A DNA stretch of 38,040 bases, from assembly GCA_027075275.1 (NCBI GenBank), contig JALTBO010000033.1:1-38040 (forward strand). Reading direction: 5' to 3'. Positions 26,246 to 32,324 of the stretch are shown piece after piece (the stretch's first letter is position 1; each line of letters opens with the position of its first letter). The stretch comes from Desulfurobacteriaceae bacterium. Its GTDB lineage: Bacteria > Aquificota > Aquificia > Desulfurobacteriales > Desulfurobacteriaceae. The notes beneath the pieces were generated by a model. It worked only from the letters and a program-made list of their open reading frames with translations. It was not told where the DNA came from and did no database searches. The position numbers were made by a program, and so were the translations under genes.

Positions 26246-26947
26246 TCACATAGGTAGGTGGATTACAAGCTCTATTCTCCTGTTTTTCGCCCTGCCTTCA
26301 GGTGTTGTGTTTGGAGCTATAGGTCTGTAAGGGCCACAGCCGGCCGCTGAAAGTTTTTTTGGGTCGTATCCGCACTGTATAAAGAGCCTTAGAATACTCG
26401 TTGCCCTCGCTGCAGAGAGCTCCCAGTTTGAGGGGAACCTGCTGCTCCTTATGGGAGTGTTATCTGTGTGTCCTTCTATAGTTATGGGAAGGTCCAGCTC
26501 TTTAAGCTTTCTACAAAGTTCCATTATTATCGGTATAGCCTGAGGGTACGGTTTGTCGCTTCCTGGAGGGAAAAGCTTGTCTGTGTTTATCCTTAACCTT
26601 ATGCTTGTTCCAAACTTCGCAACCTCAGATTTTATTCCCAACCGGTTAAGAGTTTCCCTTATTTCGTGGAGTTTTTCCTCTATCTTTTTTCTGGTTTTCA
26701 TCTTCGGATACATGTTGGGCATTTCAACGGGAACGTTTTTTCCCTGAATAACTTTTTCCTCATAGATTACGTAGTGGCCTCCAAAGGCTTCAATGATTCC
26801 CTTTATCGCCTGCTGGAACTTTTCAAGGGAAATTGTTGACATGGAGTAGAGGAGGATAAAGAATGTAAGCAGAAGTGACATCAGGTCACCAAAGCTTGTA
26901 AGCCAGGCCGGAGGAGCTTTACACTCCTCCTTTTTTCTCCTTGCCAT
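26246..26947 (-). CDS. motB: Flagellar motor stator protein MotB (first copy)
   Basis: The 233-residue protein couples ion flow to rotation and anchors the stator to peptidoglycan. The N-terminal helix is AWLTSFGDLMSLLLTFFILLYSMST with the key Asp21. The OmpA-type domain has ITIEGHTDNTPI, NWELSAARATSILRLFIQCGYDPKKLSAAGCGPYRP and RAKNRRIELVI. The ATG shares a base with the motA stop (TAATG), so translation is coupled. Length is somewhat short for MotB. It sits in the motA-motB-motB unit behind a sigma-28-like promoter. Confidence 0.94.
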   Translation of the reverse strand: MARRKKEECKAPPAWLTSFGDLMSLLLTFFILLYSMSTISLEKFQQAIKGIIEAFGGHYVIYEEKVIQGKNVPVEMPNMYPKMKTRKKIEEKLHEIRETLNRLGIKSEVAKFGTSIRLRINTDKLFPPGSDKPYPQAIPIIMELCRKLKELDLPITIEGHTDNTPIRSSRFPSNWELSAARATSILRLFIQCGYDPKKLSAAGCGPYRPIAPNTTPEGRAKNRRIELVIHLPM

Positions 26948-27711
26948 TACTGACCCTCTTTCAGCTCAACTCCAAACAGACCGGCAAGCTTCTGGCGGAG
27001 TATGTTGGGGTTTATTCCTTTCTCTATCGCTTCTGCCGTTAGTATGTAGGCTTCAAGGAAGAGCATTTTTAAGTCTTTGTAGTACTTAAGCTTCTTTGCT
27101 ACAGGAATGCAAAGAGTGTTTGCAAGTATCGCACCGTAGAGCGTTGTAATCATAGCAACGGCCATTCCTGGTCCCAGGGCTGATGGGTCTGAAAGGTTCT
27201 GGAGCATCTGGATGAGTCCTATGAGCGTTCCTATCATACCGAAGGCGGGAAACAGGTCTCCTAAGGATTCCCAGACAGAGGCTTCAGTTGAGAGTTTCTG
27301 ATCTATCTGTGCCATGGAGCTCTCTGCCGTGCTCTTTATCTCCTCAACTTCAAGGCCATCTATGAGCATTCTCATTATGTTTCCCAGGAAAGGGTCTTTA
27401 GCGTAGAACTGGTCTATGTCTGATTCAAGGGCCAGAATTCCTTCTTTCCTTGCTTTTTTGGCTATTTCAGTTAAAAACTCTACTGTTTCAATAGGATCTC
27501 CTACTTCAGGTTTTATTGCCTTTAAAATGGCCTTTAAGGCTCCTATAAACTCTCCCAGCGGGTAGCCTGCCATTCCTGCGGCAAGGCCGCCGCCAACGGT
27601 GATGAGGAGCGATGGAATGTTTATGAAGGCACCCGGGCTACCGCCAATGACTATTGAACCGATAATCAGCAGGTAGGCTGCAGCGATACCGATTATCGTT
27701 GCTATGTCCAT
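26947..27711 (-). CDS. motA: Flagellar motor stator protein MotA
   Basis: The 254-residue four-helix inner-membrane protein forms the ion channel with MotB. The N-terminus MDIATIIGIAAAYLLIIGSIVIGGSPGAFINIPSLLITVGGGLAA covers TM1-TM2. A charged cytoplasmic loop (70-145) follows, then VWESLGDLFPAFGMIGTLIGLIQML (TM3, with the conserved Pro) and GPGMAVAMITTLYGAILANTLCIPVAKKL (TM4, PomA/MotA signature). The ion (H+ or Na+) cannot be read with certainty. ATG at 27711 has GGTGA upstream. A sigma-28-type promoter lies about 50-75 bp upstream. Confidence 0.96.
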   Translation of the reverse strand: MDIATIIGIAAAYLLIIGSIVIGGSPGAFINIPSLLITVGGGLAAGMAGYPLGEFIGALKAILKAIKPEVGDPIETVEFLTEIAKKARKEGILALESDIDQFYAKDPFLGNIMRMLIDGLEVEEIKSTAESSMAQIDQKLSTEASVWESLGDLFPAFGMIGTLIGLIQMLQNLSDPSALGPGMAVAMITTLYGAILANTLCIPVAKKLKYYKDLKMLFLEAYILTAEAIEKGINPNILRQKLAGLFGVELKEGQ

Positions 27712-27760
27712 GTTTCACCGCCGTGTTTTTTGGTTTTGGCCGGTAGAGGGCCTTTATCCA

Positions 27761-27787
27761 TTTTCGGCTTTATTTTAACGGTTTTTA
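27761..27787 (-). promoter_or_regulatory. sigma-28 (FliA)-type promoter for motA-motB-motB
   Basis: On the minus strand TAAA (27787-27784), exactly 15 bases, then GCCGAAAA (27768-27761). The consensus is TAAA-N15-GCCGATAA, so the -35 core matches fully and the -10 matches 7 of 8. The predicted start is near 27754, leaving a leader of about 43 nt. Motor stator genes are classic FliA targets. Confidence 0.7.
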
Positions 27788-27838
27788 GTTCCATTTGTGT
27801 CAAATTGTGTCTTAAAAGGACGATAATATTTTTATAGA

Positions 27839-27932
27839 CAGGGACACTTTCCCTGATGCCCCACAAATAGCCGTCCCCTCGGCTGCACAGCAGCCCGAAA
27901 GCCCCTCCTCCGGGAGGGGTTCCTTTAGACGG
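27839..27932 (+). ncRNA. Candidate structured RNA (three-way junction), unknown class
   Basis: This non-coding segment has about 66% G+C over 27841-27920, well above its surroundings, as seen for structured RNAs in thermophiles. Hairpin A pairs CAGGGA/TCCCTG (27839-27855). P1 pairs CCGTC with GACGG (27871-27875 with 27928-27932) and encloses P2 GGCTGC/GCAGCC (27881-27895, 3-base loop) and P3 CCCCTCC/GGAGGGG (27902-27919, 4-base loop). An alternative stem AGCCG/CGGCT (27869-27873 with 27880-27884) would exclude both P1 and P2. Plus-strand P3 is followed by TTCCTTT. It could be a small RNA, a cis-element of the following gene or, on the other strand, part of a leader. No known family was recognised; the strand is not certain. 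Confidence 0.35.
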
Positions 27933-27938
27933 TATAAT
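27933..27938 (+). promoter_or_regulatory. Perfect TATAAT six bases before the transglycosylase ATG
   Basis: TATAAT at 27933-27938 is separated from the ATG at 27945 by only six bases, and no ribosome site precedes that ATG. If used, transcription would begin at or next to the ATG (leaderless mRNA). No -35 box is visible because the P3 hairpin occupies that position. Confidence 0.4.
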
Positions 27939-27944
27939 TATCGT

Positions 27945-29561
27945 ATGGTTTTTCTATTCCTTTTCCTCTTTCTTCTTGTTCCGTCGGTTTCAATAGCTCT
28001 GCCTTTAAAGAGTGCTGAGCTTTTTGTCACTTCTCTCAAGAAGGGAAATTTCTGTTCCTCTGATTTTAAAGAACTCTTTAAAACAGACCTTAAAGAACCG
28101 GCCCTTCTTCTTTATTTAGACAGCTGTTCCGATTTAAAAGGCGTTCTGGAACCTGAAAACCTATATGGAAAACTTGAGCTGGCTTCTCTTTTAAGTAAGG
28201 AAGGGAAAGGGAAGGAGGCGAGGGAGCTCTACCTGAAGGTCTTTTCTCTTACTAACGACCTTGACGAAGATGTCCTTGCGGCAAACAGGGGAAGCGTTTC
28301 CTACCTGTTTAAGCCGGAAGTTTTGAGACGGAAAGTCTGGCTGGCTGCAAAGAACGGGAATACAGATACGGCCCTTTTTTATCTGTCTTACCTGAGGGAA
28401 GACCCTTACTACACCTACCTGTTGGCCTATACGCTTTTGAAAGAGGGAAAGAGAGCTCCCGCCAGAGCCCTTTTTTCCGTTTCAATTCCCGACGAGCGCT
28501 ACTTCTTCCTTATGCTCCTCTCTCCCGACCTGGCAGAAAAGTTTGACTTCTACAGAAAGCTCATGGGGAGTTCCGCCGGAGCTCCCTTTAAGAGAGCAGC
28601 AACGGTTTACATCTTAGACAGGCTGTTTAACAGCGATTTAGGGCTTTTCAGGAGAGCTCTTCCCTACGCCAGATCCTTTTCAGACATTTACACCTACTAC
28701 CTTGCCCGCTATTACGCCTTAACCGGAAACTGTAAAGGGTTAAGCTCTTTAGGCGGTAAGAGTGAAACAGCAAAAGCCCTTTATTCAGTCTGTTCAGGAA
28801 AGAGGTGGAGGAGCTCTAAGCTTGACTTCTACACTCTCCTTCTCTCTCCTCCTGAAAAGTTCTCCTTCAGTAAAAGACGGGTTTTTTCCCGTCTCAAGCT
28901 TAAAGACAGAGGACTGAGTTATCTCTATCGGCATGGTTTCTGTAGTGTAATCTCTTTTATAGAAAGACCTTCACCTCAGAACGCCCTTGCTCAGTACCTC
29001 TGCAGTAACTATAAGGAGGGAATAAAGCTTGCCGCCCCTTTTAAGGGGGAGCTTCATAAGTATCCTTACCTGCTTCCTGTTCTCTACCCAAAGCCATCGG
29101 TTTTCGGCGATGACCTAATCTCACTTGCCATAGCAAGACAGGAGAGCCTTTTTGACGGGAGAGCTCTCTCAAGGAGTGGTGCCATTGGTCTTATGCAGAT
29201 AATGCCCCGAACCGGTAGGCACATTGCCAGGAAGCTGAAGGTAAAAGGTTTTAAAGTTCATCACCTCTACAGGCCTGAAGTGAACTACAGGTTTGGTTCA
29301 TACTATATCCATTCCCTGATAAACCAGTTCCGCCTCTTTCCTCTGGCAGCTGCCGCTTACAACTGTGGCCCGTCAAGGGTAGAGAGAATTCTCAGAAGGT
29401 ATGGAGATGCAAAAACTCCAGAGGAGCTGATACTCTTTACAGATGTTTACCTTCCATTTCAGGAGACGAGAGACTACGTTAAAAGAACGTATGTTAACCT
29501 ATATTACTACTCAAACCTTTATGGAAAAGGGACAGAGTGGAGGATTTTCTCTCATCGCTGA
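27945..29561 (+). CDS. slt: Soluble lytic murein transglycosylase
   Basis: It cleaves peptidoglycan glycan strands in the periplasm. The 538-residue protein has a signal peptide (MVFLFLFLFLLVPSVSIA). A long helical superhelix region (about 25-380) resembles the Slt70 doughnut. The C-terminal SLT domain has LAIARQESLFDGRALSRSGAIGLMQIMPRTG with catalytic Glu400 and AAAAYNCGPSRVERILRRYG. Slt70 enzymes are about 600 residues, so the superhelix is a little shorter. The start has no Shine-Dalgarno sequence. The next gene begins 25 bp before its end. Confidence 0.93.
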   Translation: MVFLFLFLFLLVPSVSIALPLKSAELFVTSLKKGNFCSSDFKELFKTDLKEPALLLYLDSCSDLKGVLEPENLYGKLELASLLSKEGKGKEARELYLKVFSLTNDLDEDVLAANRGSVSYLFKPEVLRRKVWLAAKNGNTDTALFYLSYLREDPYYTYLLAYTLLKEGKRAPARALFSVSIPDERYFFLMLLSPDLAEKFDFYRKLMGSSAGAPFKRAATVYILDRLFNSDLGLFRRALPYARSFSDIYTYYLARYYALTGNCKGLSSLGGKSETAKALYSVCSGKRWRSSKLDFYTLLLSPPEKFSFSKRRVFSRLKLKDRGLSYLYRHGFCSVISFIERPSPQNALAQYLCSNYKEGIKLAAPFKGELHKYPYLLPVLYPKPSVFGDDLISLAIARQESLFDGRALSRSGAIGLMQIMPRTGRHIARKLKVKGFKVHHLYRPEVNYRFGSYYIHSLINQFRLFPLAAAAYNCGPSRVERILRRYGDAKTPEELILFTDVYLPFQETRDYVKRTYVNLYYYSNLYGKGTEWRIFSHR

Positions 29562-30328
29562 TAGAAGACGGGTATAAGAAGAACACTATAGACACCTACA
29601 GGCGGGTTCTCAGGTATTTTGATTCTTTTCTCAATCTCTACGGCTATAATCTTACCGACTTTGACGAAGATAAGCTCTACGGTTACTTCTCTTCCCGCTA
29701 CAGGACAGAAAAGAGTTTCAGAACTGCAATGTCTGCAATTCAGCACTACCTGAAATTTAAAGGGATAAAGAGGCGGCTGAAGTTTGTTCCTCCAGAATCG
29801 GGAGAGTTTCAGGAGTTCAGACCCGTTAAAAAGGAGGAGTTTGACGCCCTTTACAGCCAGCTCTCAAGGTTAAAATCTGAAGACCTCCAGACTGCTCTCC
29901 TTATGATTTTCAGGCTCGGGCTCTCTCCAGCAGCAATAGGGAAGTTGAAGGTGAGTTCCTACGGTCACTTTATGGGGATCCCCGTACTTACCGAGAAAAA
30001 GATTAAGAGGTTTGTCATTGACGATGAGCTGAAAGAGAGGCTTGAGTCAATAAGGCAGGAGAAATTGCCGATAGCTCCGCTTTTAAACGTTCGGCCTGCT
30101 ACCGTTAAGGTTACGTTTCACAGGATAATGAAGCAGCTTGGATTCAACCTTACGGTTGCCGACTTTAAGGATAACTACGTGGCGGAGCTCCTTAAAATCG
30201 GCCTTCCCATAGACATTGTTGTTGAATATTCGGGAAGGAGTTTAGAGCGGGTTTCATACATCAACAGGGTTTTAAACCTTCAGAGTAAGGCAGAGGTTAT
30301 TGAGAAGAAACTTAAAAAGAAAGATTAA
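29537..30328 (+). CDS. Tyrosine-recombinase-fold protein lacking catalytic residues
   Basis: The 263-residue protein has an N-terminal SAM-like core-binding domain (SLIEDGYKKNTIDTYRRVLRYFDSFL...) and a catalytic-domain fold like XerC/XerD. Aligned by eye to XerD, the first Arg is Ser130 (RLGLSPAAIGKLK), the HxxRH motif is A208-D-F-K-D212 and the late His is Arg234. Only Tyr241 (VSYINRV) remains. It therefore cannot act as a normal recombinase but may still bind DNA. The reading frame is fully intact, which argues for a retained function rather than decay. GTG at 29537 overlaps slt. The stop forms a TTAA overlap with scpA. Confidence 0.72.
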   Translation: MEDFLSSLIEDGYKKNTIDTYRRVLRYFDSFLNLYGYNLTDFDEDKLYGYFSSRYRTEKSFRTAMSAIQHYLKFKGIKRRLKFVPPESGEFQEFRPVKKEEFDALYSQLSRLKSEDLQTALLMIFRLGLSPAAIGKLKVSSYGHFMGIPVLTEKKIKRFVIDDELKERLESIRQEKLPIAPLLNVRPATVKVTFHRIMKQLGFNLTVADFKDNYVAELLKIGLPIDIVVEYSGRSLERVSYINRVLNLQSKAEVIEKKLKKKD

Positions 30329-31056
30329 GCAGAAGCTACTGTGAGTTTCACGCTTCTGTTTAGTGGAAAGATCCTTGAGATGAAAATCTCCTCACCATCT
30401 GTGAATGTTGCTATCTCTCCAAGTTTTGCGAGCTCTAAAACGGCTAAGAAGTAGGTTATTGCCTCAAGTTTGCAGGAGCTCCTCTTGAGGAGTTTAGAGA
30501 AGGGAATCAGATAGTTTTCCCTCATAAGGTTTTTTATCTCCTCTACTTTATCTGAGACTTTAAAGCTTTCTGAGGATAGCGTAAGGCCAATTTTCAACTT
30601 TTTGGGCCTTTTTCTCTCAAAAATTCTAACGAGTGCTTCTTTTAAATCTTCTACCGTGTTTGCTATTTTTATCTTGTCCTGAAACTGGAAAATCAGATCT
30701 GAAGGGTCGTGTTTAAGGTATTTGGCTGCCTCTTCCTCTAACTTCTCAAGCTCCTGAGCGGCTTTCTTTGACTTCAGATACTCCTCAATAATCTGAACCA
30801 GCTCTTTCCTCGGGTCTTCCTCTTCTTCCCTCGGAATCAGGTATTCGGACTTTATCCGTGCAAGGGTTGCAGCCATTAAGAGAAACTCAGAGGCCAGAGG
30901 TATGTTGAGCTCCTGCATGCGGTAGATGTAGTTTAAGAACTCCTCTGTAATTTCTGCAATGGGAATGTCGTAGATATTTACCTCCCTCTTTTTTATCAGA
31001 TAGATAAGGAGATCTAAAGGCCCTTCAAATACAGGTGTTTCAACTTTTATTACCAA
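30325..31056 (-). CDS. scpA: Segregation and condensation protein A
   Basis: ScpA is the kleisin subunit that bridges SMC heads during chromosome condensation. The 243-residue protein has the N-terminal signature FEGPLDLLIYLIKKREVNIYDIPIAEITEEFLNYI (10-44) and the LMAATLARIKSEYLIP helix. An acidic linker and a C-terminal winged helix (EAITYFLAVLELAKLGEIATF...) follow. The start is TTG at 31056 with AGGGGAT upstream, two bases after the stop of the CBS-domain gene, so the two are co-expressed. scpB and smc are not in the window. Confidence 0.94.
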   Translation of the reverse strand: MVIKVETPVFEGPLDLLIYLIKKREVNIYDIPIAEITEEFLNYIYRMQELNIPLASEFLLMAATLARIKSEYLIPREEEEDPRKELVQIIEEYLKSKKAAQELEKLEEEAAKYLKHDPSDLIFQFQDKIKIANTVEDLKEALVRIFERKRPKKLKIGLTLSSESFKVSDKVEEIKNLMRENYLIPFSKLLKRSSCKLEAITYFLAVLELAKLGEIATFTDGEEIFISRIFPLNRSVKLTVASA

Positions 31057-31058
31057 GC

Positions 31059-31463
31059 TTATCCCCTTATTGCTGCTATCAGGTTGGCAAACTCGGTTGT
31101 GAGGAGCTCCATAACGTCGTCTATAGAGATAAGCCCTACCAATTTCCCGTCTTTATCAACCACTATAAGCCGGCGAACAGTAGCCTCTCTGAAGGTTTTT
31201 GTCAGTTCAAAGAAGGTCGCATCTTCCCTTATAGTTATCGGGTCTTTTGTCATAACTTCTCGAACAGGAGTGTCAGGAGATTTTTCCCTTCCTACAACTC
31301 TCAGGGCTATGTCCCTGTCGGTTATTATTCCAACCGGTCTGTCTCCGTCTATTACCACAAGGCTACCAACCATTTTGTCTTCCATTCTTCTTGCCGCCAG
31401 TTTTACCGGGTCGTCGGGCTCAATAACAACAACTTTTCGCTTTATCAGGTCTTTAACCGGCAT
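31059..31463 (-). CDS. Two-CBS-domain protein
   Basis: The 134-residue cytoplasmic protein consists only of a CBS pair. CBS1 is VKDLIKRKVVVIEPDDPVKLAARRMEDKMVGSLVVIDGDRPVGIITDRDIALRVV (3-57). CBS2 begins VREVMTKDPITIREDATFFELTKTF and includes VVDKDGKLVGLISIDDVMELL (67-121). Such pairs bind adenine nucleotides such as AMP, ATP or SAM and usually regulate a partner protein. The partner is not evident; scpA directly downstream is a possible but unproven link. AAGGAGGGAG precedes the ATG. Confidence 0.9.
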   Translation of the reverse strand: MPVKDLIKRKVVVIEPDDPVKLAARRMEDKMVGSLVVIDGDRPVGIITDRDIALRVVGREKSPDTPVREVMTKDPITIREDATFFELTKTFREATVRRLIVVDKDGKLVGLISIDDVMELLTTEFANLIAAIRG

Positions 31464-31524
31464 CTCTCCCTCCTTTAAGTCGTTCTACTCTTAATATTAA
31501 ATCAGAGGGAGAGATAGTGTAAAG

Positions 31525-31547
31525 GAGGGCAGGGGAACCCTACCCTC
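31525..31547 (-). terminator. Hairpin terminator of the lipoprotein gene
   Basis: On the minus strand GAGGGTAGGG, loop TTC, then CCCTGCCCTC forms a 10-bp stem with one T-G pair, followed by CTTT. The stem overlaps the stop codon (31540-31542). The U-tract is short, so termination may be partial. Confidence 0.55.
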
Positions 31548-32199
31548 TGGAAATTCCTTTCAGGATAAGAACGTAGCGGGGGTGGTTTATGTTGTACATT
31601 GCAGGGAACTTCTGGTAGATAGGTCCTGCGTAGATTGTCTTTCCGTTCTCCTTTACCTCAACTAATATTGCAGGGTTCTGGGGCTCGTTTGAGCCAGAGG
31701 TGTATCCGTTGTCGAGGATCAGGTGGGGAACTATGTAGAGAACCTTAATCTCAAGGCCGCTATACTTAACGGTTTCACCGTTATGAACTTTAAACTCCTT
31801 AACGACCTTCCCTGAAGCTTTATCAACAATATCAACTGTGGCGCTTTTCCAGGTTTTCACAACTTCTTCAGGAATCCTTATTGGCCTGTCAAACTTCGTC
31901 ATGTTTTTGCTTGAGTGCATAGACATCAGGTCTTTGTTTACCGGGGGATGTCCTGGAGGAAGTGTCTCATTTCCGTTGATGGGTGGGTGTCCAGGAGGAA
32001 GCTGGGGATGGCCGGGAGGAAGGTTCTGGTTCTGATTTTCAAGTGAAGTTAAAGGTTTGGGCATGGGAGCTCCCTGTTCACTCTTTTTAGAAACCTCGGG
32101 AGCTGAGGTCTTCTTTGCTTCCTCTTTTTTGCCACACGAGGAAACTGCGGCGGTTGACAGCCCAACTAAAAGGGCAAGTAGTGCTGCTCTCAGTTTCAT
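31540..32199 (-). CDS. Lipoprotein with LPPGHP repeats and DUF2155-like domain
   Basis: The 219-residue exported lipoprotein has a signal peptide with lipobox AVSSC (acylated Cys22). A low-complexity linker contains three LPPGHP units (60-65, 67-72, 80-85), each with a His that could bind metal. The C-terminal domain (about 117-217) reads ATVDIVDKASGKVVKEFKVHNGETVKYSGLEIKV... with PAILVEV, AGPIYQKFPAMYNINHPRYVLILKG, and resembles DUF2155, a small beta domain of unknown role. AAAGGAGA precedes the ATG. It is divergent from the large reductase gene across a 125-bp region. Confidence 0.8.
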   Translation of the reverse strand: MKLRAALLALLVGLSTAAVSSCGKKEEAKKTSAPEVSKKSEQGAPMPKPLTSLENQNQNLPPGHPQLPPGHPPINGNETLPPGHPPVNKDLMSMHSSKNMTKFDRPIRIPEEVVKTWKSATVDIVDKASGKVVKEFKVHNGETVKYSGLEIKVLYIVPHLILDNGYTSGSNEPQNPAILVEVKENGKTIYAGPIYQKFPAMYNINHPRYVLILKGISRG

Positions 32200-32285
32200 C
32201 GCACTCTCCTTTGAGCTTTGATTTAGTAAACAATTCTATCAAACGGCAGACAAGGTTTTATAGCTATTTTCTATTTCAGCTATTG

Positions 32286-32304
32286 ATTAGTAAAATTCAC
32301 TAAT
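32286..32304. promoter_or_regulatory. Inverted repeat ATTAGT-N7-ACTAAT (possible operator)
   Basis: Arms at 32286-32291 and 32299-32304 are perfect 6-bp inverted repeats, 21-39 bases before the reductase ATG. The octamer TTAGTAAA of the left arm recurs at 32223-32230 near the divergent lipoprotein start. This layout suits a regulator acting on both genes. Confidence 0.45.
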
Positions 32305-32324
32305 AAAGTGTTTCTGGAGGAGGT

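Noticed and set aside
27851-27905. CTGATG ... GAAA resembling hammerhead ribozyme core
   Set aside because: The first box is CTGATGC rather than CTGATGA, and the sequence between the two boxes cannot form the required stem II. Pairing instead supports a different three-way junction.
29537-30328. Active integrase marking a mobile element
   Set aside because: Catalytic residues are missing and no inverted repeats, tRNA target or cargo genes flank it; neighbours are core genes.
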